DNA of 64,000 nucleotides from Streptomyces aquilus. Lineage in GTDB: Bacteria > Actinomycetota > Actinomycetes > Streptomycetales > Streptomycetaceae. The position numbers and the translations under genes were made by a program. The stretch is taken from assembly GCF_003955715.1 (NCBI RefSeq), contig NZ_CP034463.1, positions 310,001-374,000 on the forward strand, read 5' to 3'. Below are positions 24,915 through 33,356 of the stretch, in pieces. The notes under the pieces were generated by a model, which saw only the letters and a program-made list of their open reading frames with translations, was not told where the DNA came from and did not search any database. Position 1 is the stretch's first letter. Every line of letters begins with the position of its first letter.

Positions 24915-24956
24915 AGTACGGGAACTGGTGTCCGACACGATCCGAGGAGGACCGGA

Positions 24957-25193
24957 ATGATGTCCCAAGGCGTTGATCCTCAGGCTGACCCCGCCACCGT
25001 CGCGGCGTCGCTCACGGCCGAGGCGACCGCTCTCGAAGGGCGGCTGCGCCAGCTCCGTGAGGCCGTGCACGTCGTGAACACACGTATCGCGTCGATCGCC
25101 GAGTCCCTCCAGACCCTGCACGGCATCGCGACGACACACGGCGGAGGTGGGCGCCGCTCCGGATCCCCGGACGACGCCCACCCTCGCGGTTGA
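24957..25193 (+). CDS. Short coiled-coil protein, paralogue of the 6432 product
   Basis: The 78-residue product has the same plan as 6432-6674: a short N-terminus, DPATVAASLTAEATALEGRL, one long heptad-patterned helix to about residue 55, then a Gly/Ser/His-rich tail. GAGGAGG lies shortly before tandem ATGs at 24957 and 24960. Two promoters of the same type driving two such paralogues in one region suggests a defined role, perhaps oligomerisation with a partner. Not a recognised family. Confidence 0.7.
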   Translation: MMSQGVDPQADPATVAASLTAEATALEGRLRQLREAVHVVNTRIASIAESLQTLHGIATTHGGGGRRSGSPDDAHPRG

Positions 25194-25209
25194 CCCCCTC
25201 ACGAGCCAC

Positions 25210-26019
25210 TCAGCCCCGCGCCGGTACCTCCTGAAGCACCCATTCGTTGCCGTCCGGGTCGCTGAACTCGGCGTAGGAGTGATAGTCACGACGCTGCGGG
25301 TCGGGTCCCTCGACCCGCTTCTCATCGGTGCTGCGGTGGAACACACCACTCGTGTCATGGAAGATTCCGCCGGTCACCACGCCCCTCGCCGCAAGTTCCC
25401 GGCAGGCCCGCTCGATGTCCGAGACGACGAGGTGCAGGCCCCGCACCGAACCCGGGGCGGCCGTGGTGACTCCGGTCCCGAACAGGATCGAACACGCCGA
25501 TCCTGGAGGCGTCATGTGCACCACGCGATAGGAGACGTCGATGGCATGGTCGGCATCCAGTCGGAACCCGACGGCCTCGTAGAACGACTTCGCCCGGTCG
25601 ACGTCCGAGACGGGCAGCACCAGGACGGCCAGCTTGAGCTGCATGGCGTCGGCGCTCTCTCCGGCGGGCAGCTCGGCTGACGCGCCCGCGCCCTCAGCAC
25701 CGCTGTCGGCCCGCGCGGCGTCCACCACCTCCTCGCTCTCCACCCGGTACCGGTGGATCCCGGTTCGCGAACCGTTGGCCACGACCGTCCAGCCCTCGAC
25801 CACGCGCCACTGCGCGTCGGTGCCCTGCAAGTACGTCCCGTCCGGCGCGGTGGCGGCCCGCAGTTCGGCATCCAGGGCCGCGTGCCGTTCGTGCGGCACG
25901 TGGAGTTCCAGAGCGAAGCGGCGCAGCGACCGCGTGCCGTGCGCGGCTTCCGCCACGGGCAGTGGTACGGCGGCTATCTCGCGGAGCCCGCCCAGCAGGG
26001 TGACATGCAGCATCGTCAT
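25210..26019 (-). CDS. VOC/glyoxalase-fold protein with N-terminal extension
   Basis: The 269-residue product has an N-terminal region of about 110 residues that I do not recognise (starting MTMLHVTLLGG). A VOC domain follows from about residue 125: KLAVLVLPVSDVDRAKSFYEAVGF, GLHLVVSDIERACRELAARGV, and a C-terminal FSDPDGNEWVLQEV metal-site motif. VOC proteins bind a metal and act on small molecules or antibiotics. It follows ilvC by 39 bases and is probably co-transcribed with it. Confidence 0.78.
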   Translation of the reverse strand: MTMLHVTLLGGLREIAAVPLPVAEAAHGTRSLRRFALELHVPHERHAALDAELRAATAPDGTYLQGTDAQWRVVEGWTVVANGSRTGIHRYRVESEEVVDAARADSGAEGAGASAELPAGESADAMQLKLAVLVLPVSDVDRAKSFYEAVGFRLDADHAIDVSYRVVHMTPPGSACSILFGTGVTTAAPGSVRGLHLVVSDIERACRELAARGVVTGGIFHDTSGVFHRSTDEKRVEGPDPQRRDYHSYAEFSDPDGNEWVLQEVPARG

Positions 26020-26058
26020 GAGTCCGTCACCGGTTCCCTTCCGTGCCGGGCCGCGCGA

Positions 26059-27159
<1,101 letters not shown>

Positions 27160-27180
27160 CACGTCTTGCACTGTGCAGGT

Positions 27181-27804
27181 TCAGCAAGTAGGCGACGCGT
27201 CCTCGAAGGAATGTCGGAGAACCCGCTGAACTTCAGCTTCAGAAGCCCAGGAGTGTACCGAAGAACCCGACACACGGTGTCTTCCTGCACCGCGTTGCCA
27301 CCACGCACGCCGCGTCGGCGAGCTGGCGAGGGCGAGGCCGATGTCCTGCGTCCGGGCCCGGACCGTCGTCGCACTGCCCGTATCCGGGACCGTGCGCAGC
27401 GGAACGCCGGAGTGGTGCAGCACCGCAGCCGTCCGGGCGTCGTCGGGGTGGATGACACCGTAGACCTCACGTACGCCCAACACGACGGCGAACCGGCCGA
27501 GTTCCTTCAAGAGCCGGGTGCCCAGCCCCCTGTTCTGCCAGGTGTCCTCCACCAGGAGCGCGGCCTCGGCGTCACCCTCGTCCGGCAGCAGATGCCCTAT
27601 CGCCACGAGCCGCTCTCGCGGGTCCTGCACCGCCAGGTGCACCGACTGGGGTCGGGACAGCAGCGGCCCCAGGTAGGTGTCGGGGTCGCCCATGGCCCGG
27701 TGATAGCGGTGCCACCGGGCGGCGGCGGAGCACCGGCGGTGCAGAGCGGCCACACGGGGCTCGTCGTCCTGGTCGACGCGCACGATCCGCAGTCCCTGTC
27801 GCAT
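27181..27804 (-). CDS. GNAT-family acetyltransferase
   Basis: The 207-residue product contains one GNAT fold with the acetyl-CoA loop VEDTWQNRGLGTRLLKELGRFA and the downstream GVIHPDDARTAAVLHHSGV. ATG 27804 (MRQGLRIV) has GGGAGAGGG directly upstream. The C-terminal 50 residues are low in similarity to the family and may be an extension. It has its own ECF41-type promoter. Confidence 0.8.
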   Translation of the reverse strand: MRQGLRIVRVDQDDEPRVAALHRRCSAAARWHRYHRAMGDPDTYLGPLLSRPQSVHLAVQDPRERLVAIGHLLPDEGDAEAALLVEDTWQNRGLGTRLLKELGRFAVVLGVREVYGVIHPDDARTAAVLHHSGVPLRTVPDTGSATTVRARTQDIGLALASSPTRRAWWQRGAGRHRVSGSSVHSWASEAEVQRVLRHSFEDASPTC

Positions 27805-27855
27805 GTCCCTCTCCCTCGACCCGGGCACAGCCGGTCGGCTGCCGCCCAGTCATCA

Positions 27856-27882
27856 GACCGGGTGACACGGGCCGTTGTGACG
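27856..27882 (-). promoter_or_regulatory. ECF41-type promoter for the GNAT gene
   Basis: Minus-strand CGTCACA (27882-27876), 17 bases, GTC (27858-27856, context CGGTCTGATG). It is divergent from the element at 27923, with 40 bases between the -35 motifs. Confidence 0.72.
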
Positions 27883-27922
27883 GTGTGCCGTTGCCAGGGG
27901 TGCAGCCGCGTTTCCGCGGGGC

Positions 27923-27949
27923 TGTCACAGACGCCTGCACCCCTCGGTC
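27923..27949 (+). promoter_or_regulatory. ECF41-type promoter of the LuxE/LuxC-like operon
   Basis: TGTCACA at 27923-27929, 17 bases, GTC at 27947-27949 (context CGGTCTTC). The start codon is 92 bases downstream. Confidence 0.8.
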
Positions 27950-28040
27950 TTCTCTGCGAGAGCGGGTCGGGCCCGCGGGACCGCCCGGGACGCGCGGTTC
28001 TCACGCGTCCGCCCTCAGCGACTTCGAGAAAGGCGGTTCC

Positions 28041-29141
28041 ATGCCGATCGGCTCATTGACCGTTCTGGATGCCGGCCCCTTCGACGGGGTGGACCCCGAC
28101 GAGCACGTCAGGGCGGCCATGCAGTGGCACTTCACTCCCGAGACGGGGTCCCGGTACTGGCTGGAACGGGTCGACCGGCTCGGTTTCGACCCCTGCCGCG
28201 ACGTCAAGGGCGTGGCCGACCTGGCGCTCTTTCCCGATCTGACGGACGAGCTGCGCGATGTGCGGGTGACCGATCTCGTCCCCCGCGGTTACGGTTCGCA
28301 GGCCCGGCCGCTGCACGTGTTCGAGAGCGGCGGCACGACCGGGGCGCCGAAGCGGGTCGTGCAGATGGACGACTGGGCGCGGCACGGCAGCGAACAGGTG
28401 GCCCGCCGGCTCCGGGACCACGGACTGCCCGTCGGCGCACTGTGGCTGACCGTGGCGCCGACCGGCCCGCACCTCGTGGGTGAAGTGCTGCAACGGGCCG
28501 CGGCAAGTCTCGGCAGCCCCGGGCTGGGAGTCGACATGGACCCCCGCTGGGTCAAGAAGCTGGTCGCCGCGGGCCGTCGCGACGAGGTCGACGCCTACAC
28601 CGACCATCTCGTGGACCAGTGCCGGCGCATCCTGCTCGGCCAGGACATCGGTGTCATAGCCGCCACCACCCCGATGCTGGAGCGCTTCGCCCGGGACAGC
28701 GACCTCGTGGAGGTCATCAACGGCAGCGCCCAGGCGATCATCTGGGGCGGCACCCACATGGATCCCGACACCCGGGACCTGTTGCAGACCGAGGTGTTTC
28801 CCGACGTGCCGGTGATCGGCATGTACGGCAACACCATGATGCTCACCGCGCTTCTGGAGCGGGTCGGTCTCGCGGCGTCGGAGCCGTGTGTGTTCGACCC
28901 GGTCTCGCCGTACGTCTTCCTGAGCGTCGTGGATCCCGACACCGGACAACCGGTAGCGGAGGGCGAGCGGGGCCAGGTGGTGGTGAGCCACGTCAGCAAG
29001 TCCATGCTGATCCCCAACAACAGGGAGCGGGACACCGCGTTGCGGGTCCGCCCGGCCGAGGGCCACGCCGGGGACGCCGTCGCCGACGTCGCGCCGGTTC
29101 CCGCGGTCGCGGGTGAGACCGTCATCGAGGGTGTCTACTGA
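28041..29141 (+). CDS. LuxE/EhpF-like acyl-adenylate ligase
   Basis: The 366-residue protein belongs to the LuxE/PaaK-like adenylate-forming group: FESGGTTGAPKRVVQMDDW is the ATP-binding loop, and VIGMYGNTMM matches the second adenylate motif. It is shorter than a full acyl-CoA ligase because it lacks the C-terminal lid. It should activate a carboxylic acid for reduction by the next gene's product; known pairs are LuxE with LuxC and EhpF with EhpG (phenazine griseoluteate). GAGAAAGGCGG precedes the ATG. Its stop overlaps the next ATG (TGATG). Confidence 0.8.
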   Translation: MPIGSLTVLDAGPFDGVDPDEHVRAAMQWHFTPETGSRYWLERVDRLGFDPCRDVKGVADLALFPDLTDELRDVRVTDLVPRGYGSQARPLHVFESGGTTGAPKRVVQMDDWARHGSEQVARRLRDHGLPVGALWLTVAPTGPHLVGEVLQRAAASLGSPGLGVDMDPRWVKKLVAAGRRDEVDAYTDHLVDQCRRILLGQDIGVIAATTPMLERFARDSDLVEVINGSAQAIIWGGTHMDPDTRDLLQTEVFPDVPVIGMYGNTMMLTALLERVGLAASEPCVFDPVSPYVFLSVVDPDTGQPVAEGERGQVVVSHVSKSMLIPNNRERDTALRVRPAEGHAGDAVADVAPVPAVAGETVIEGVY

Positions 29142-30535
29142 TGGCCCCCGTCTCGACCACCGAGCCGTTGCATCTCGACGCCCTGGGCCCGCGGGGCGCC
29201 TACCGCACACGTGTGCCGAGCACGGTGACCGATGTGTCCGGTGCCCCGATCGCACGGCTGAGTCTGGTGCCCCCGCTGTACGTGGCTCGCGCGATCGGTG
29301 CCCTGCGCCAGGCGCCGCCGATCGCCGCGGCCGACCTGGACACCGTGTTCGCCACCGCCGGAGAGGCCTTCGCCGCGGGCACCGTGGGCGGCCTGAGCGT
29401 CCGGGAGTACGAACGTCTCGTCAGCCGGACCTCGGGCACGCCGCTCGCCGTGGTGCGCGCCGCGACCCGGGGCACGGCGCGCTTCGTACGGCACGCCGCC
29501 TCGTCCGCCGACCGTGGCAGGCCGCGCGGCGCCGCCAGCGACCTCAGCGACCCCGTCCTGCACGAGACGCACACGGTGTGGGCGCGTCAGGGCGACGTGT
29601 TCGCCGTCAACGCCTCCGGCAACCACCCCGGCGTACACCGCGGATGGCTGGAGGCGCTGGCGCTGGGTTACCGCGTCGCCGTGCGCCCGTCCCGGCGCGA
29701 GCCCTTCACTGCCCACCGGCTGGTCGCGGCACTGCGTCAGGCGGGAATCCGGGACGACCAGCTCATGCTGCTGCCCACCGACCACGCGGCTGCCGGCACG
29801 CTCGTCCACGGCGCGGACCGGGCCGTCGTCTACGGCGGCGACGACGTGGTGACCAAGTACGCGCACGACACGAAGGTCCTGCCGCAGGGGCCGGGACGGT
29901 CGAAGATACTCATCACCGCGGACACCGACTGGCGTGACCATCTGGACGCCCTCGTCGCGTCCGTCGCCGACGAGGGCGGCACCGCGTGCGTCAACGCCAC
30001 CGCCATCCTCGTCGAGGGCGACCCCGCCCCGCTCGCCGAAGCCCTCGCGGCCCGTCTGACCGTCCTGCCCAGCCTTCCCCCGCAGGACGAAAGGGCCCGT
30101 CTGCCGGTGTGCCCGCAGCAACGAGCCCGAGCCCTCAGCGCGTATCTGAAAACCGTCGCGGCCGGGACGCGCGCCTGGCTCGGCGGCGACGGGATCGCCG
30201 ACGACCTCGGAGACGGCAGCGCCGTACTGCGCCCCGCCGTGCACCAGACCGCGAGTGCCCGAGCCCCTCAACTGCGCACCGAACTGCCCTTCCCCTGCGT
30301 GTGGATCGCTCCCTGGACCCGGGCGGACGGCATGGCGCCGCTGCGCGACACGCTCGTGCTGTCGGCGCTGACCAGGGACCGCGGCCTGTGGGAGTCGCTG
30401 ATCGCGGAACCCAGCATCGCCAACGTGTACTTCGGCGATCAACCGACCCACTGGATGGCGCCGGGTGTCCCCCACGACAGCTATCTCTCCGACTTCCTGA
30501 TGCGGAGCAAGGCGGTGTACGAGGGACCGTCCTGA
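29141..30535 (+). CDS. LuxC-like acyl reductase / aldehyde dehydrogenase family protein
   Basis: The 464-residue protein has an aldehyde-dehydrogenase fold with VNASGNHPGVHRGWLEALALGYRVAVRPSRREP (nucleotide-binding region) and the catalytic cysteine in EGGTACVNATAILVEG. This arrangement is that of LuxC/EhpG acyl reductases, which release the aldehyde from the activated acyl group with NADPH. It is translationally coupled to the ligase by a one-base overlap. The pair should convert one carboxylic acid to an aldehyde; the acid cannot be named. Confidence 0.8.
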   Translation: MAPVSTTEPLHLDALGPRGAYRTRVPSTVTDVSGAPIARLSLVPPLYVARAIGALRQAPPIAAADLDTVFATAGEAFAAGTVGGLSVREYERLVSRTSGTPLAVVRAATRGTARFVRHAASSADRGRPRGAASDLSDPVLHETHTVWARQGDVFAVNASGNHPGVHRGWLEALALGYRVAVRPSRREPFTAHRLVAALRQAGIRDDQLMLLPTDHAAAGTLVHGADRAVVYGGDDVVTKYAHDTKVLPQGPGRSKILITADTDWRDHLDALVASVADEGGTACVNATAILVEGDPAPLAEALAARLTVLPSLPPQDERARLPVCPQQRARALSAYLKTVAAGTRAWLGGDGIADDLGDGSAVLRPAVHQTASARAPQLRTELPFPCVWIAPWTRADGMAPLRDTLVLSALTRDRGLWESLIAEPSIANVYFGDQPTHWMAPGVPHDSYLSDFLMRSKAVYEGPS

Positions 30536-30646
30536 ACGGCGCGCGCCTGCCGTGAGAGCGTCGCCCGCCCCCTCGGTCGGGCGACGACCGTCGTCCCGGC
30601 CGTCCGGCGGCGTGCCCGGGTGCGCGCCCGTCTCTTCGTCCCGCGC

Positions 30647-31258
30647 TCAGTGGGGCAGGACCAGCATCACGGCCGTCCCGAGCGCCATCGCCCCTTCGCT
30701 CACATGCCGTGACGGCGCCGCCGCCGCGGCACGGCGCGCCGCGCTCACGGCCGAGCGCAGCGAGGGCATGGGGCGGGTCAGCGACCACAGCGCGTACGCC
30801 AGCAGACAGGACGCCAGCGACAGCGTGATCGCGGAGCCGGCGAGAGGGACACCGGCTCCCAGAGCGCAGTGCGCAGCCGACCCGCGGTGTGCGTGCGCCG
30901 GTCCGGTCCCGGTGTGCGGCACGCGCAGCATCCAGGCCATCGCGGCCATAGCGGCCGCGTGCGGTAACCGGTGGGTCATCGCCGCCGTCCCCTCGGCCTC
31001 CCGGCGGCGTCCGACTGGCAGGACGAACCACACCGCGCCGGCGGTGAAGACACCGCCGGCGACGGCAGCGGGCCCCGCGCGGACGTCGGTCCAGGGCATC
31101 GCCGCCATGGACACGGCCATGGCGGCGGCCAGCAGCCGGTCCACCCGGACACCGAACCCGGTCCTGGGTGACCCGACGCCCCGTGCCAACCCGTGCAGGA
31201 GCACCGCCACGAACAGCAGCGTCAGCAGGCAGTGCACCAGGACGACGGGGGTGCCCAT
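30647..31258 (-). CDS. DUF5134 integral membrane protein
   Basis: The 203-residue product consists of about six hydrophobic segments with a histidine cluster (HTGTGPAHAHRGSAAH) in a loop, typical of the actinobacterial DUF5134 membrane family of unknown function. GTG/ATG choices exist; ATG 31258 (MGTPVVLVH) begins at the first membrane helix. It lies 22 bases behind the cupin gene and is probably read from the same ECF41-type promoter. The His-rich loop suggests metal contact. Confidence 0.75.
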   Translation of the reverse strand: MGTPVVLVHCLLTLLFVAVLLHGLARGVGSPRTGFGVRVDRLLAAAMAVSMAAMPWTDVRAGPAAVAGGVFTAGAVWFVLPVGRRREAEGTAAMTHRLPHAAAMAAMAWMLRVPHTGTGPAHAHRGSAAHCALGAGVPLAGSAITLSLASCLLAYALWSLTRPMPSLRSAVSAARRAAAAAPSRHVSEGAMALGTAVMLVLPH

Positions 31259-31280
31259 GCCGGGTCCGTGCCGTGCCCGC

Positions 31281-31748
31281 TCAGGCAGTGGGGCGCGGTG
31301 CCCGCAGGTGGGCGCGCTCCGCCAGTTCCTTCTCGTCGACCAGTTCCAGCATGGGCTTGCCCGGAGCACACATCATGGTCACCACGAACCGGGTCCGCGC
31401 GTCGGAGAGCGCGTTGCCGTCCTGGTAGTGGATGGCGTCGCCGCCGGGCTCCCAGAACGTGCCACCCGCCTCCACCACGCGCTCGGGCTCGCCCTCGAGC
31501 TCGAAACGGACCGCGCCCTCGACGACGTAGCCGAAAGCGGGGCCGGAGTGCCGGTGCGGGGGCGTGCCCGGGTCGCCCGGCTCCCACTCAACGAGAATGG
31601 TCATCGCCGACGCCCCCTCCGGGACAGTGAACGGTGCGGCGTCCTGGAGCACCGTCGCCGCCGTCATCCAGCCGGCGGTCCCCTCTTGGTCGCCGTGCCC
31701 GTGGTGGCCGTGGGCGGAGTGGTCGTGTCCTGCCATGTTGTCCGACAC
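31281..31748 (-). CDS. Small cupin-domain protein with His-rich N-terminus
   Basis: The 155-residue product starts VSDNMAGHDHSAHGHHGHGD, a strongly histidine-rich metal-binding stretch. A single cupin follows: EWEPGDPGTPPHRHSGPAFGYVVEGA (motif 1) and GGTFWEPGGDAIHYQDGN (motif 2). GTG 31748 is chosen for the GGAAGG 9 bases upstream; ATG 31736 is the alternative. It may bind or buffer a transition metal such as copper or nickel; its exact role is unknown. Confidence 0.82.
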   Translation of the reverse strand: MSDNMAGHDHSAHGHHGHGDQEGTAGWMTAATVLQDAAPFTVPEGASAMTILVEWEPGDPGTPPHRHSGPAFGYVVEGAVRFELEGEPERVVEAGGTFWEPGGDAIHYQDGNALSDARTRFVVTMMCAPGKPMLELVDEKELAERAHLRAPRPTA

Positions 31749-31791
31749 TGTGTTGCACCTTCCGTAGACGTGAACATCGTTCGTCACTGGT

Positions 31792-31818
31792 GACCGGGAA
31801 CCATGCGCATGTGTGACA
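31792..31818 (-). promoter_or_regulatory. ECF41-type promoter of the cupin/DUF5134 operon
   Basis: Minus-strand TGTCACA (31818-31812), 17 bases, GTC (31794-31792, context CGGTCACC). The leader to GTG 31748 is about 38 bases. Confidence 0.8.
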
Positions 31819-32036
31819 ACCAACCTCCTCCCACAGTCCTTTCACCCCCTCGACCGAGTCATCCGGAGCGTGGGGCGGGCGTGGAACCGGGGGGCAAATC
31901 CGGCGGATCGGACGCGACCATTGCCACCGTGTGACCGGGGATCGCGAAAGAGATAGCGTGAGCAGATGCGGCCCGCAGCGCGTACCCTCCCCCCTCGCGC
32001 GTAGCATGCAGGGCGCAAAGCCAGAAGGGACGACCC

Positions 32037-32933
32037 ATGCGCGCCGGCGCTCACCCCGACACTTTCGACCGCGGTCTCGATGACTTCCTCTCGGCCAGAC
32101 CCCGGTTGTTCGGCATCGCGTACCGCATCCTCGGCAGTGCCGCCGAAGCCGAGGACATCGTCCAGGACGCCTGGCTGCGATGGCAGAACTCCGATCGCGC
32201 GCAGATCCATGAACCGGCCGCCTTCCTGACCACGGTCACCACCCGGCTCGCGATCAACCTGGCCCAGTCCGCGCGGGTACGCCGGGAGTCCTACGTCGGG
32301 CCCTGGCTCCCCGAGCCGGTCGACACCACCCAAGACCCCCACCTGGGGGCCGAACACGCCGAGGCCGTCGAGATGGCGGTGCTGCTGCTGATGGAGAAGC
32401 TCAACCCGATCGAACGCGCCGCCTACGTGTTGCGGGAGGCGTTCGACTACCCCTACCAGCGGGTCGCCGACATCCTGGAGACCAGCGACGCGAACGCCCG
32501 GCAGCTGGTCAGCCGGGCGCGCAAGCACCTGGGCGCCGAGCGCAAGGAGCGCGTCAGCCCCGCGGCCCACCGGCGTCTGCTCGAAGGCTTCCTCTCCGCC
32601 GCGCGCACGGGTGATCTCGCCACCCTGGAGGACCTGCTGACCTCGGACGTCGTCAGCTACTCGGACGGTGGCGGCATCCGCGGCGCGTCCAGGATCCCCG
32701 TCATCGGCCGCGATCACGTCTCCCGCTACCTGGCCGCCTTCGCCCCGCGGTTCTGGCCGAATGCCGAGACCCGGTTCGTCGAGGCCAACGGCCGCCCCGC
32801 CGTCCTCGTCGCACGGGACAACGCCCCGGTGGCCCTGTTGTGCGTGGACGCGTCCGACGCCGGCATCGAACGCATCATGTGGGTGATGAACCCGGTCAAG
32901 CTCAACCCCTACGCGCTGTCCCTGGGGGCCTGA
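32037..32933 (+). CDS. ECF41-group sigma factor with full SnoaL-like domain
   Basis: The 298-residue protein has sigma region 2 (LFGIAYRILGSAAEAEDIVQDAWLRWQ), region 4 (LNPIERAAYVLREAFDYPYQRVADIL, then NARQLVSRARKHLG), and a C-terminal SnoaL-like domain. This last domain carries both ECF41 signature motifs, DGGGIRGA and the near-terminal MNPVKL. In studied ECF41 factors this fused domain replaces the anti-sigma factor and both motifs control activity. I see no TGTCACA element upstream, so this factor may be made constitutively and be the primary sensor. AGAAGGGACGACCC precedes ATG 32037. Confidence 0.9.
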   Translation: MRAGAHPDTFDRGLDDFLSARPRLFGIAYRILGSAAEAEDIVQDAWLRWQNSDRAQIHEPAAFLTTVTTRLAINLAQSARVRRESYVGPWLPEPVDTTQDPHLGAEHAEAVEMAVLLLMEKLNPIERAAYVLREAFDYPYQRVADILETSDANARQLVSRARKHLGAERKERVSPAAHRRLLEGFLSAARTGDLATLEDLLTSDVVSYSDGGGIRGASRIPVIGRDHVSRYLAAFAPRFWPNAETRFVEANGRPAVLVARDNAPVALLCVDASDAGIERIMWVMNPVKLNPYALSLGA

Positions 32934-33008
32934 ACTGTCCCCGGGGCCCGACTCGCACCCCTGCACGCCGTCCCGGGGTGCCTGACCCGCCCGTCCGGTG
33001 CCCTCCGC

Positions 33009-33137
33009 TCAGTCGACGCACTCCCAGGGGTTGGTGTACCGCGTCCGCTCGCCCTCGTAGATGCAGTCGACCGGGTACCCGATCACACCCGCCCGGTCCT
33101 TGGCGTCGACACACGACTCCGCGATGACGTCGGTCAT
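33009..33137 (-). pseudogene. Truncated ferredoxin with an intact ECF41-type promoter
   Basis: ATG 33137 opens a 42-codon frame, MTDVIAESCVDAKDRAG to NPWECVD, matching the start of the ferredoxin at 5164-5550. Cysteines 17 and 21 of that protein are Gly and Tyr here. The codon after ECVD is TGA where the relative has TGC, so the last four cysteines are lost. It can bind no cluster of the normal kind. The sequence has not drifted further, which suggests recent decay. Confidence 0.82.
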
Positions 33138-33213
33138 CGCCCCACCTCCCCTTCGCCAGCCGGCGGTTGCGGACCGCACGGCCTACGTGCACCCGGCGGC
33201 CGGTGTGCGGTAT

Positions 33214-33240
33214 GACCGCCCCTGCCGCCAAGATGTGACA
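33214..33240 (-). promoter_or_regulatory. ECF41-type promoter of the ferredoxin remnant
   Basis: Minus-strand TGTCACA (33240-33234), 17 bases, GTC (33216-33214, context CGGTCATACC). It is paired divergently with the element at 33295. Confidence 0.8.
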
Positions 33241-33247
33241 CCGACAG

Positions 33248-33289
<42 letters not shown>

Positions 33290-33294
33290 AACGG

Positions 33295-33321
33295 TGTCAC
33301 AAACCCTCACTCCACCTGGTC
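33295..33321 (+). promoter_or_regulatory. ECF41-type promoter of the intact flavoprotein
   Basis: TGTCACA at 33295-33301, 17 bases, GTC at 33319-33321 (context TGGTCGTAG). The start codon is 35 bases downstream. Confidence 0.8.
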
Positions 33322-33356
33322 GTAGCTGGTGACCACCCCGAGCGATGGGAGCAATC

